Shown here: positions 22,236 through 33,874 of the stretch, piece after piece
Numbering within the stretch: the stretch's first letter is position 1
Layout: each line of letters starts with the position of its first letter
Assembly (NCBI GenBank): GCA_029339195.1
Contig: JAPTJF010000133.1
Span: forward strand, 1 to 64,000
Reading direction: 5' to 3'
DNA length: 64,000 nucleotides
Origin: Micractinium sp. NFX-FRZ
Lineage: Eukaryota; Chlorophyta; Trebouxiophyceae; Chlorellales; Chlorellaceae
The notes under the pieces: model-generated
Told to the model about the DNA's origin: nothing
Seen by the model: only the letters and a program-made list of their open reading frames with translations
The model's database searches: none
Program-made: the position numbers and the translations under genes

Positions 22236-22929
22236 ACCTGCTGAATCGAATGTGAAGTGCGGGCGGTGCAACTCAATGAAGCACACTGCACAGTGCTTTT
22301 TTCCCCAGCGGGGCTGTCGACCTTGTGCTCGCACCATGGAAGTGATCAGGCGGCGGCGGCCGGACACCTAGCAGGGCCTGGCTTGCTGCTGCCGCGGAAC
22401 GGGGTCACTTCCAGGGAACCTGCTGCTGATTTGCGTTCCCTCTAGATGGTCAGCACTGGCAGTGCAGTGGACACGGGCCAACGAGTTCGATCGATATTGG
22501 GCTGCGCCCTAGGGTTGCTGGCTGCACCGACGTGAGCCCAGGCAACGACAAACGCATGCCGTCTCGGAGCGCGCGCCTTTGATCGCGCCTCGACAAGGGG
22601 GAAGAACACCTGCTGCGTGGCGACAGCGAGGACTTGAGAAAACCCCCCTTGCCTAGGGATGCCTAGGAATTGGTCTTGATGCTGTGTGTGCCCACCCCGG
22701 GAGTGGAGACGCTCGCAACTTTGAAGACAATGGGCGGTTGGAGCTGAGTGAGGTGCGGCGGAACGACTCCTCGCTCCCCCGCTTGAAACGGCATCGGACA
22801 GAGGTGCACTTGCTTCCATCAGCGGCAAGTACGCTGCAGCGCCCTGGCGCGTGGCGACCTATTGTTTGCCAACTCCGGCACTGCTGCCCGCCCCTTGCTG
22901 CGCAGCTCTGCCCGTGACTAGCATCGCGA
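22236..22929. other. divergent intergenic region
   Basis: 694 bp between the ATGs of the UBLCP1 (-) and receptor-kinase (+) genes; both promoters should lie here. No strong TATA element, operator or repeat was recognised. Confidence 0.35.
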
Positions 22930-25900
22930 ATGGCACGCGCAGGCGGCGCTGCAGCGCTGCTGCTTGTGCTGGCCGTGGCCCTCGCGGCGGCACCGGCGGT
23001 GGTTCAGGCTGCTGCCAACGACACGGCGGCACTGCTGGGCCTTAAGGCAGCGCTTGCAGGGACGTCTACTAATTCCTTGACCAACTGGGCAGCCGGCACG
23101 GACCCTTGCAGCGAGGCGGAGCCCTGGTCGGGCGTGACGTGCTCTGGCGGCCGCGTGACGGCTGTGTGAGTGCCGCGCACGCCCCTGCAGTACACACCCC
23201 TCGTCAGGCGGCCTTGGGTGACGGGTGCAGGAGGGCCCTGTGGCTGCCGTTGATGCCGCCACCACTGCCTGCTGGCCTGGTGCCGCTGCACAAGCTGTTG
23301 CAGCGACTGTTGCAGCACGGCTGCATGCCTCGTGCCCACGCCTCGCCTCGCCCTCCACCGCTGGTACCGCCTGGCCGCGCACACGCTGTGCCCGTGCTCG
23401 CCCTTGGCCCGCCCCTTGTGCATGCCTGACCGCCCGCCTGCTTGCCCGCACCCTGCAGCAACTTGTCTGGATACTTGCTGAACGGCTCGCTGCCTGCCAG
23501 CCTGGATCTTTCTGAGCTTGCGGCGCTCGACTTGAGCGCCAACCGGTTGGATGGCACGCTGCCCGCCAACCTGACGCTGCCCAGCCTGCAGGTGTGTGGG
23601 GGCAGGGCAGGCAAGGCTGCGGGGGCAGGGCGGGTTGTATTGGCGTGCCAGCGATGGGTGCCATGCTGCATGGGGAGCAGGTGTGCATGCCAGCGCATGT
23701 GCATGCATTTCGCACCAGCAGCAGTGCGGGCCATGGCCTGCCCGTGGTGCATGCCGGAGCCCTCACCAACCCCACACGCCCCAACGCGTTGTGTCTGGCC
23801 CTCCCTGCGTTTGACCACCCTCCTGTTTCCGACTCCCTGCTGTTACTCACCCTTGTGCCTGCCCTCCCCCTGCTCTTTCCCACCCGCAGGCCCTCAACCT
23901 GAGCAGCAACCAGCTGATTGGGTCCCTCCCCCCCAGCTGGGCAGCCAACTTCCCCCAGCTGACAGAGCTTGTGCTGTCGGGCAACCGCCTGGCAGGCACG
24001 CTGCCACCCGTCTGGGTGTCCGCCGCCGGCTTCTCCTCCCCCTTCCGCGCCGTGCTGCAGCCGGGGAATGAGCTGCTGTGCGGCGCCGTGGCCCCCGCCG
24101 CCAACCACACGCTGTGGTGCGTCGACGGCGAGGGCGGCGGCGGGGAGCACGCTGTGGTCACCACGCTGGGTAGCTGCTCGCAGGCGGGCAACTGCGGCGC
24201 GGCGGCGGTCAACAAGTCAGCACCCAACCTTTACGACCTGTCGTGGTCCAACCGGGTGGCAACCTTGGACTTGGAAGCCCTCAACCCGTCGGTGCAGCTC
24301 AACGGCGCGCCCAAGCAGGGCAGCCCCGTCACGCTGCCCTGCTACCCCAGCAACCCGCCGGCGTTCTTCGGGGCGGATGCCGCGCTGGGCAAGGCCACCT
24401 GGCAGTCGTCCACTGAAGTGGGCAGCTCCTCGTGGCTCCCCGTCACGCGCGCCGCCGGCGCCGCCCTCACCTCGGCGGAGGAGTGCTCGGCCACGGCGGA
24501 GGCCCCCGCCTTTTGGATGGTCGACCTGCAGCGCTCCACCCAAGTGCTGGTGCGTGGGGGTTGTACTTTGGGGTTGACCGCTGGTTGCCGGGCGGCCGGT
24601 GGTGGAGAGGCAGGGGGGGGCAAGCATGCGAAGAGGGGGGCGGTGGCTGTGGGGATGGGCGCAGTTGCCGGCCGGCAAGTTCCGGGGAGGCAAGGGGAGG
24701 CAAGCGTGCACGGAAGGGGCGCAGGCCCAGGCTTGCCCCACCCGTTCTTCTAGCCTCTCTTCTAGCCACTCTTCTAGCCACTCTTATTCGTGTTGAGTGC
24801 TCTTGCGCTGCTGGCCGCCATGTTTGTTGCTGACATCCAAATCCCCTCGGCTGCCCACAAACCATTCCCCTTGGGTTGCCCCACCTGCAGGCCGTGCTGA
24901 TCTGGGGCGGGCCCCAGCAGATGTCGGGCGTGGTGGTGCGGGTGTCCGACACCCCAGACCCCACGGCGGGCGCGGTGTGCAAGTCCAACATCACCTTTGA
25001 CCCCAGCCAGGGCAAGATCCTGGTCTGCGAGCGGCCCAACAAGGCACGCCGGGGGGTGGCAGGGTGGGGGCAGGGTGGGGGCAGAGGGGAGGAGAGGTGG
25101 GAGGGAGACGTACGGGTGGTGTTTGCAGGGGTGTGCGCAGGGAGGCGCTGGGCTTGGGGCCGATGTAAGCTACAGGGGCCGGCAGGCAAGGCCAAGGATG
25201 GGGGTTGACCGCCTGCTGCCCACCTCCTGCAAAGCCTCCATGTGCCGGCACCTGAGACCCCAGGACATGTGGAGGGCAGGTGCATGGTCCCTGCCTGCCC
25301 ACACACTCGCCTGCCTACCCGCCTGCCCAGCCCCTCCCCTACGCCCCGCTCCCGTTCCCGCTTTCGGCCTCAGAATACAGCGCCTCTGCCAGCCTGCCCA
25401 CCGCACCTGCCCCTCACACCCACCTCTTGGCACCGTGGGCACACACACCTCCCCTGCAGGGCCGCTACGTCTCCATCTCCGCCCAGTCCAAGGTCAGCCT
25501 GTGCGTGGTTAAGGTGTACCCGCTATCAGCCAATGCGGCGCTGGGCAAGACTGCCACCGCCTCCGCTGGCGACGCCGACTCCACGCAGGCCGCGCAGGTG
25601 AGCGGCTGTGCGCTGTGCACGCCCGGGGCTGCTCAGTGTTGGTCGCATGGCTGCCAACTGGTTCATGTGACTGTGCTGTAACGCCTCAACATGCGAGCGA
25701 GCGGTTCAGCAGCGAAACGTGGCCGGCTGCATGCTGCATGCAGCCACGCAACCATTCATCTGTCCAGCCCAGCGCCCCGCCTCCCTCCCCGCCTGCAGGT
25801 GGTCAACGGCAACATGGCCAACACGATCTGCGCCACGGTGGTGTCGGGCGGCAACCTTGCGGCCTGGATCACGATTGACCTGGGGTACGAGGCGGCGGTG

Positions 25901-28900
25901 GAGACGGTGGTGGTGCAGAACGGCTTCTCAGTGTTCAACAACTCCCTGGTCGTCAGGTGAGGGCAGGGGCTGTGGGTGCAGTGCGGGTGGTGCGGGCCGA
26001 TGATCTGAATGTGCCGTGAGGAAGGCAGGGACGTGGGGCAGGATGAATGAATGAGGTGGGCCCTGGGTAAGGTGGCAGGGTGCTGTGGTTGTGCAGTGGT
26101 GCACGTGCGCGGCGTGGCGTGCCACATGCACGCAGCACTGCTCAACACCTCATCTGCTACCCTCCCCTGCAGGCTGGGCAACAACCCTGTGGTGAACGGC
26201 GACGAGAACGAGGTGTGCTCCCAGGCGCAGAGCCTGGACACGCGCGTCACGCTGCCCATCCAGTGCCTCTCCGCCGCCGGGCAGCCGGGCACCGGCCGCT
26301 TCCTCACGCTGTACCGCAAGCTGGAGCAGTCGAGCGACATGTACATCTGCCAAGTGCTGGTGTTCCTGGCGGGTGAGCGGGCTGGGCAGAGGGATACGGG
26401 GAGGTGGGGGTTGAATGGGTGTGGTGTGCGATGGGTGGAGGGAATGAATGGGTGTGGCGTGCGATGGGTGCAGGGAAGCGGGAGGGCAAGGGGCAGAGCA
26501 CAACAGGGAGGTTGGGGTGATTGGGTGTGGAAGGTGATGGGGGATGGGTGGGGCCTTCCTGTGGGGCCCTTCCTGTGAGCTACGCAGGGCTTTGCATGGG
26601 CCACGGCGCCTGGCAGCCCAGGGGGTGCTTCACATGGTGACTCTCCAGCTCCCTTGCAACCTGACCTGACCTCCGTCCTTTCCTTGCCCTCCCACCCCCC
26701 TGCCTGCCTGCCCCCCCGCAGAAGGACCCTCCAAATTCTACCTCTCGCCCCCGGCGCCCCCCAGCCCGCCCTACCTGCCGCCCCCCGTGCCCTCCCCGCC
26801 CTCCCCCGCCGCCCCCGACGTCATCGACGGCAGCGTGACTACCAGCACGACCGCTCTCAGCGTCGTGTTTGAACTCTCCGGCCCCAACCTGATGCTGCCG
26901 CTGTCGGAGGAGACGCAGCAGAACATCCTGCTGGCGGCGCGCAGCACGTGGGTCAGCGAGAACGAGGGGATCAGCGACGTGGCGGCGGTGCAGTTCAGCG
27001 TGGCGCCAGGTGGCGGCGGCGGCGGCGGCGGCAATGGCCGCCGCCCGCCCACCGTGCTGCCGCAGCTGGCGGTGAGCGTGAGCGCGGGGCTGGCTCCCAG
27101 GGCGGCCCAGTTTGTGCTGGGCACGTCGGAGGACGGCAGCCTGGAGGCGGCGCTGGCAGACCAAGGTGCGCGCGCTGGCAGGCGCGGAGGGGAGGGCGGT
27201 GGAGGTGTTGAGGCTGCCGTGGGGCCAGCCTGGCAGTGGCCTGGGCAGGGCTGGGGGCGTTTTGCTGCTGCTGCCTGCATGGGGCAGATACACGGTGGCA
27301 GGTCCGTGCGTTGGGCGGCATGCGCTGCGATGTGCTGCAGCATGGTGACGGCGGGGGGCGGGGCGCGCACACAAAAGGCATGGTGGCAGCGCCAACCATG
27401 CCATGGGGTGAGCGCCACAACCCCTCAACTCCCGCCCGCCCTGCCCTCCCCCCGCCCCGCCTGCAGGCGGCCAGCTGGTGGGCGCTTCCACCACCATGCT
27501 TGCCATCAGCGCTATGGGGGTTGCGCCGTCCCCCGCCCCGCCCCCTCCTGGCCCTGACAATGGCGGCGGGGATGATGAGAGCAGCAGCTCCGTGCCTGTG
27601 GGTGCCATCGTGGGAGGCGTCGTGGGCGGCCTGGCCCTAGTGGCGGCAGCCGGCGGGCTGGTGTACATGCGGCGCCGCCGGCAGCAGCCGCGCATCGGCA
27701 GCGCTGGCAAGCAGCAGCCGGGCGGCGGCGGCAGCGGGTACGACAGCCCCAAGGTGCTGGGGGCCATGGAGCAGGGGCGGGGCAGCCCGCTGCTCGGCTT
27801 CCCCAAGGCGGGGGACATGGGCAACGGGTACAGCGTGGCGGCGCTGGCGGCAGGTGGGTGGGTGCCCGCATGCTTGCAGAGTGCTGCGCCTGCCGGGACG
27901 CCTGTGCTGCTGGTGTGGTCGTGCTGTGCACAGAAGGGGTGGGAGGGCAAGACGGAGCCTGCATTTTGGAGACCCCGCCTCCAGTTGGTGCATGCCCCAT
28001 CTGACGCTTGCCGTGCGCCATCATCCAACCTAGCCTGCCTGCACCAGTTTGCGCACCCCGTCCCGCCGCGCTACGCCGACCTGTGCTCCCTCCCCCGCCT
28101 TCGCCTCCCCTCCCACTTCTTGCCCCCTGCGCAGCCGGCGGCAGCGGCAACTTCACGGAGCACCTGAAGAGGACGGGGGAGCCGATGACTCAGGGGCCTC
28201 CTGCCGAGGTCATCTCTTTCCTGGCCGACGACTCCGCCTCTGACCACTCTGCCATGATGAGCCACCCCCACCTGACCAACAGCCTGGGCCGCGACTCCCC
28301 CAGCGCCTGGGGCGGCAGCAGCACCGGCGGCGGCAGCGCGGTGAACGGCGCGCTGCCGCGCACCGCCAGCGAGGGCGCCAGCCTGGCGGGGGCCGCCACG
28401 TCGGCGTCGGCTTCTGCCAGCGGGGCGGCGCCGCTGCAGAAGCAGAAGTCGAGTGTGGGGCCGTCGCGCATCGACAGCGGCGTCAGCGAGCTGTGGACCG
28501 TGGCGTTTGCCGACCTGGGCATCCAGAAGCAGATTGGGGAGGGCAGCTTTGGCAAGGTGAGCTCACCAGGGTGGGCGGGCGGGCGGGGAGGGGGCTGGCA
28601 CCTCCCTTGTTGCTTTGTATGGGGGCAGAGCACATTGGCTGGCGCAGCGATGGCCGCTGGCCGCACCGCTGCCCGGCTGTCGGCTCCTGCTGCGTCCCCC
28701 TCAGCATGGTGCCCCACCCCGTCCCACCCCCCTGCAGGTCTTCCTCGCCAAGTGGCGGGAGACAACGGTGGCGGTCAAGGTAAACTTCTTGTTCTGTCAT
28801 CACTTTGATACACACAGTACCAAGCTGCGTGCACCGCTGTGCCCCCACTCAACATGTGCACACATTCCGCTACGGGCCGGCGCGCCGCCCCCACCACGCC

Positions 28901-31830
28901 TCACTCCACGCCCTCACGTGCTTGCTTGCTTGCTGCGCCGCTGCTGCAGGTGCTGGGCAACTGCGGCGCGGGGCTGTCCCCCGGCCTGGACGACGAGTTC
29001 CCGGACGCCGCCGCCGCCAAGGGCCACCCGCTGTATGAGAGCCTGCAGAAGGAGGCGGCGATGATGGCCAGCCTGAGGCATCCCTCCATCGTCATGTACC
29101 TGGGGGTCTGCCTGGACCCGCCTGCAGTCGTCACAGAGTACTGCGCGCGAGGTGCGGGGAGGCGGGAGGGGGCAGTTTGGATTGTTGGGTGGGCGGCCGT
29201 TGGCAGGGGTGCATGGGTGGTGTTTAGCAGGCGGGAACAGTGGGGTTGGGTGGCTTGGTGACGGCGCCACTGCTGCCCTGCCCGGCAGCAGAGGCAAGCA
29301 GGCAGGCTGCTGGCCCCATATGTACAGCACCGGGTCCACCCATCCTCCACCCTCCACCTGCCCCTGTGCCTGCAGGCTCGCTGAACGACGTGCTCAAGCG
29401 GGCACGCTCGTCGCCGCTGCTGGCGGCGCAGCTGGACTGGGCGCGGAGGCTCAACATGGTGGGTGGGTGGTGGGGTTACAGGGTCAGGGAATGGCGTGGA
29501 GGGAGGGAGGGCCCAAAGGTGACATGCCTGGGGTTGCTTCGCCATACATGCGGCTGGAGCCCCCCGCATGCCACTGCCCCCGTCGCCCACCTGCCCGCCC
29601 CGCCTGCCTCCCCTTGCGCAGGCGTTGGACGCGGCAAAAGGCATGCTGTACCTGCACTCCTGCTCGCCGCCCATCATCCACAGGTGCGTTACAGTAGTTG
29701 GCTGGCTGGCGCTGCTGGCTGGGGTGCAGGCCTCACCTGGGGCTGCGGCTGAGGGGGTAACGAACAGCCGCCGGAGCCGTGCGCCAGGGCAGCGCCAGGG
29801 CCACCAGCTAACCCGCCCTCGTGACAACAAACCCGCCCGCCCACCCACACTGCCTGCCTGCCTGCCTGCCTGCCCTGCTCAACTGCTGTTGCAGGGACCT
29901 GAAGTCGGCCAACTTGCTGGTGGACAAGCACTGGCGCGTGCGCGTGTGCGACTTCAACCTCAGGTGCGTGTGCGTGGGTAGGCAGGCAGGCAGGCGCCGC
30001 AGATGCCACTGCAGCTGGTACTTCGCAGGTGCACCTGTACTGCTGAGGGCAATGCGTGGCCGCCTTGATCAGTGTCGGTGCCACCCCCCACCATTCTGGG
30101 CCCCCACCCCGACAATCTGCCCCGCCGTCCCGTCCCCGCAGCCGTGTGATGGAGGACAGCGCGGTGCTGAGCAGCGTGGCAGCCACCAACCCGCGCTGGC
30201 TGGCGCCCGAGATCCTGTCGGGCAAGGGTTACACCTTCGCCTCGGATGTTTACAGCTTCGGGTGGGTGGCTGGGTGGGTGGGTGGCTGTGCTTGTGTTGA
30301 CTTGAATGCACGATGAGGTAGTGCAGCATGGAGTGAGCAGATGGATGGGAAGCATTGGAGGGGAGGGGGAGAGGAAGGGAAAGGAAGGGCTGCACCTGTG
30401 CCGGCACCTGTGGTGTCTGTATGCGATCGCACACTGGCTGTCCGCCGCCGCCAGCCTGCCACTCTCCTCCTCCGCTCACCCTGCAGCAATCATGCCCCTC
30501 CCCCTGCCACACCCTGCCCCCCGCAGCATCTGCATGTGGGAGCTGCTGACGTGGCAGGTGCCGTACTGGGAGTACGGCCCCTGGCAGGTGGTGGCCATGG
30601 TGACCGAGAGCTCCAAGCGCCCAGAGGTGCGCGTGCATGGGGGGACGCCAGGCTGGGCTGGGCTGGGCTGGGGGTGGAAACAGGGGGGGCGCTTGTGGAA
30701 AAGCCCTGCGGCAGCCGTCGCGTGTGTGCGTCTGCCCACCGCCGCCACTGGCAGGGGCTGCGGTACTTCACCTCCTCACGCTGGCACTGCTCCGTCAGGA
30801 TCAGTGAAGCACTGGTCTCTTCAGTGCTTCATACCTCCCTCTGCCCGCTTGCCCCGCCCTGCCCTTTGCTTTCCCACGGGTCCCTCCGGTGGCAGAGCTG
30901 CCCTCAAGGAGCAGCACTTGGCTCCAGCGGTGTCTCACTCACTCTTTCTGTCTGCCCCTCCCCGCCCTCCGTTCCCCGCTCCCCCAGGTCCCCCCGGTGG
31001 AGGAGCTGCCCGCGCCGACGTTTGGCGGGGACGGCGAGTACCTGGCGCTCATGCAGGAGTGCTGGGCGCAGGTGTGTGGGCTGGGTGCCTTGTTGTTAGG
31101 CCTGCATATTGGCGGGGAGGGCGGTGCGCCTTTCTGCCTGCTCCCTGCTGCCTCTGCCCATCCACTGCCCGCCTGCCCGCCCTCCATGCACCTCCCCCAC
31201 CCACCCGCCTCACCCCGCCCCCCCCGCTGCCCCTCGCTGCCTACCCCGCCTGCGCAGGACCCGGCGGACCGCCCCACCTTTGCCACCGTCATCTCCCGCC
31301 TCCGCCAGATGCTGGCCCTTGAGACGAGCGTGCGGCGGGAGTCGCCGACCAAGGCGCTGCGTGCCCAGTCCAGCGCGCTGTCGGTGGGCAGCGTGGGCAT
31401 GGCGGTGAGCGGGGAGGACACGCCGGGGGCGCGCTCCCGCCTGGCCTCCCTCACCGGCGGCTCGGAGCTTGGAGTGTCGCCCGAGCCCCGCAGATGTGCC
31501 AGCGATGCTGACCTGGTGCTGTCCGGAAGCCCCGGCATGCTCCTTAGCACCGCGCCCGCCGCCCTGCCGCCGCTCAGCAGAGCCGAGCTCGGGGTGACGT
31601 CGGCGGCCGGCCCCGGCGGAGATGCACCCCAGCAGGCGCAGCAGGCGCAGCAGCAGCAGCGGCGCAGCGCAGACGCCAACGGCGGCGCCCTCGTGCGCAA
31701 GTTGTCCTCCATAGTGGGCAAGGACAGCGAGGAGGCGGAGGCGGTGGCAGAGGCAGCCGCCGAAGCGGCGGTGGCAGCATCGGTGGATGCGTCGTTATCA
31801 TTGGGCAGCGGCGGGCAGCCAACGGGCTGA
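22930..31830 (+). CDS. LRR / lectin-like receptor kinase (TKL type), 1421 aa
   Basis: Nineteen exons: 22930-23165, 23459-23591, 23890-24549, 24891-25043, 25460-25597, 25799-25956, 26173-26372, 26722-27165, 27467-27853, 28135-28556, 28738-28779, 28950-29151, 29376-29458, 29622-29683, 29895-29963, 30142-30261, 30527-30626, 30988-31071 and 31258-31830. Order: signal peptide (1-27); plant-type LRR cap and about four LRRs (28-190). Two F-type-lectin/discoidin-like domains follow (about 284-415 and 417-558; ALGK starts, VDLQ or DLG cores, GRY motifs), then a Pro-rich linker (563-585) and a membrane helix (752-775, then RRRR). The kinase has GEGSFGK (971), K991, HRDLKSANLL (D1108), DFN at 1126-1128 and WLAPEIL. 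HRDLKS and APE point to the TKL/Raf-like group. It probably senses an extracellular ligand or glycan and phosphorylates Ser/Thr; the ligand is unknown. The intron after 25043 seems to have a GC donor. The tail (about 1230-1421) is low complexity. Confidence 0.85.
24748..24783. repeat. 12-bp tandem repeat x3
   Basis: Three units of TTCTAGCC(A/T)CTC at 24748, 24760 and 24772, inside an intron of the receptor kinase. Confidence 0.7.
26412..26477. repeat. 33-bp tandem duplication in intron
   Basis: 26412-26444 and 26445-26477 are near-identical 33-bp units rich in GGGTGTG, within an intron of the receptor kinase. Confidence 0.7.
29851..29874. repeat. (TGCC)6 microsatellite
   Basis: Six TGCC units in the intron just upstream of the exon carrying the DLKS motif of the receptor kinase. 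Confidence 0.8.
30879..31012. repeat. duplicate of receptor-kinase exon 18 acceptor edge
   Basis: 30879-30903 matches 30987-31012 (acceptor G and first 25 bases of exon 18) with about three differences. Offset 108 bp; the copy is intronic. Confidence 0.75.
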
Positions 31831-32111
31831 GGCAGCGGCTGCCCACATGGCCCCCCACCCCTTTTCGGGCCCTCCTGACTAAATTTTCCCAACTGAACGT
31901 GTCTTGACCTTTCATCCCTGCTGTACCATCCACTGCCCCCGGCAATGATAACGCACCTCTCGCTGGCCTATTGTGGGCTTGTTTGCTAGTTTAGGGCAAA
32001 TGCGCGCCAGCCTCTGCAGCCTGCCAAATACAGTAGCAGCCTCCTCCCTTCCCCCTGCTCCCTGCTTCTCTCCCCTGTACCACCCCTTTGTGCCCCCACA
32101 AATTACATACA

Positions 32112-33117
32112 TCACACCCCGTTTATCATGTGCTGCGCTGGCGCCTGTAAGCCAAGCACGTCGATGGCGGCGCGGGTGGCCTGCAGGGCGGCCGCCACGT
32201 CAGGGGGCAGCGGCTGTGCAGCCTCTGGCTGTGCTGGCAAGCCTGCGCTTGCGGCGCCCTGCTCTGCATCTCGACTGCTGCTGCTGCTGCTGGGTGCTGC
32301 TGTCATCAGCGACTCGCACACGCGCCGCTGCAGCTGCTGGTACGGCATGTCCGCCACCTGTCGCTGCTGCTGCCCGCCCTGCTGCTGCTGCTGCTGCTGG
32401 ACATCCTGAAGCTTGGAGGCCAGGTCGGGCACACGTGGGGCCATCGCCCGCAGAGTGGCTGCTGCACCCCGTGCAGCGCCGCACTCCCACCCTGCGGCCG
32501 CGCCCTGGGCGTAGCCTGCACAGCGGCGCACGGTGGCGGCAGCAGATCAGAGTTCAGTGCCCGTCAGCCAAATCCCTGACACAACCAAAGCACGGCATCC
32601 CGTGATGCGCACTATGGGCCACAGGCAGGCAGGCCCAAGCAGTGACCAGAGCACAACTTTGGTGATGCCGGGAAGCAGTCACAGTTATCAGTGTGCACAA
32701 GCAGCCAGGCGGTTGCAACAGCAAGCACCCACCTAGGTCAAAATGCAAGCAGAGCACTTGGCTGGAGGTAGGCAGACATGCAAGCAGGCCAGCCATGCAA
32801 GCAGGCCAGCACCCACCTTGATCAAAGCCCTCCTGCACCGTTTCGTGCTTGCCCGCCTCGAGGCCCTCGCGATACCCGCTGTTGTAGTGCTCCCCCCGCC
32901 GCGCCTGCCACTCACGCTCCAGCCCCTGTTGCCCCTCTCCAACTTCGTCGTCCCCCCATACGTCTTCCATGCTCAACCGCTCCTGAACCTGAACTCTGGT
33001 GGGGATTGGTACAGAGGGAGCGGAGGTGAGCACAGGCGGCGGCGGGGCAGCGGTGCCTACGGACATGACAATGCGGGAGCGCCCGGCGTGCGGATTGTGA
33101 GAGTCTCGCCTTCCCAT
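32112..33117 (-). CDS. YAE1: Yae1-domain protein (deca-GX3)
   Basis: Exons (complement) 32817-33117 and 32112-32515 give 234 aa, or 217 if translation starts at the second in-frame ATG at 33066. The joined protein has the Yae1-type GX3 repeat: YREGLEAGK, EGFDQGYAQGAAAGWECG, ARG. The glycines fall every four residues across the splice junction. An acidic stretch (MEDVWGDDEVGE) precedes it, as is usual in the family. Yae1, with Lto1, delivers Fe-S clusters to the ribosome-recycling ATPase ABCE1/Rli1 through the cytosolic CIA machinery. The C-terminal 95 residues are Gln/Ser-rich and unlike the conserved core. The repeat pattern makes the family call good; the choice of YAE1 rather than another GX3 protein such as Lto1 rests on the length and the acidic W-containing motif. 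Confidence 0.8.
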
Positions 33118-33874
33118 AACGCATTATCAGTGTTGCAATAACCTCCAGGCAAGCGAGAGACATGCCCCCCAGCTTGAGACCGTGGCGGGCATGCCCTCAC
33201 CTCGAAGCTTCAAATGCGAACTTCTTCAATGACCAAGCGGGTGCAAAGAGCCTGCCGCGGCGCGCAGTGTCCAGACCAAATGGCAGGACTGCATTGGCCT
33301 GTGGCGAGGCGCACCGGATGGCAAGCCAAATGCAGCAGGGCCAGTCTTGATGCAGTCCTGATGCAACCAGCCCCCACACTCCCCGGATGATCACACAGGG
33401 GGTTACAGGAAGTCAAGTGAAGAGACCAGGTAGCAGGGGGGCCGCCAGCCACAGCGGAAGACGCTAGCAGGTGCAGGGGCGGTGCGGGACGGCAAGTGCG
33501 GGGAAGGGTTGTTTGTGTTGAAGTTGGCAGGAACCTCACATCATTTCAGCGTACGCGGCATGACCAAAAGGCCAAAGAATAAGCAAGGGTGTGCGCGGAA
33601 ACAGGGGAATGGGGTGCGTGGGGCAAGTACACTGGGCGGCTGCCCGCAGGCGGGCCACACGGCCTGGTGGGTGCTGGCAGGCAGCCCCGAGGCAAGCGCG
33701 GAGCTGGTATCACTCAGACAGAGAATTGCAGATCAAGGCGCAGCTTGAATTCACTTTGGCCGGCCGGCTGGCTGGTGTGGCTGGACGAGCGCCCGCCTGC
33801 CCGCGCCAGAGGGTGTGGTATGGTGAGAACTGGGGAGCCAGTAGCATGACCGAGCTCATCGACCCGCTCTTCCT
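33118..33874. other. intergenic: promoter and 3' UTR
   Basis: 757 bp between two (-) genes: upstream of the Yae1 gene, downstream of the RETICULATA-related gene. A TTACA (TGTAA on the minus strand) at 33403 could end the latter's transcript. Short frames here show no coding character. Confidence 0.35.
33403..33407 (-). terminator. candidate poly(A) signal TGTAA
   Basis: TGTAA on the (-) strand about 470 bp after the stop of the RETICULATA-related gene. It is distant, so only a candidate. Confidence 0.25.

Noticed and set aside
22918..24150. 410-codon open frame on the (-) strand
   Set aside because: Antisense to the LRR exons of the receptor kinase; Ala/Arg/Gly-biased translation without any domain.
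26580..28028. 482-codon open frame on the (-) strand
   Set aside because: It lies opposite receptor-kinase exons and introns; the (+) strand gives recognisable domains and a consistent splice chain. GC-rich DNA opens long antisense frames.
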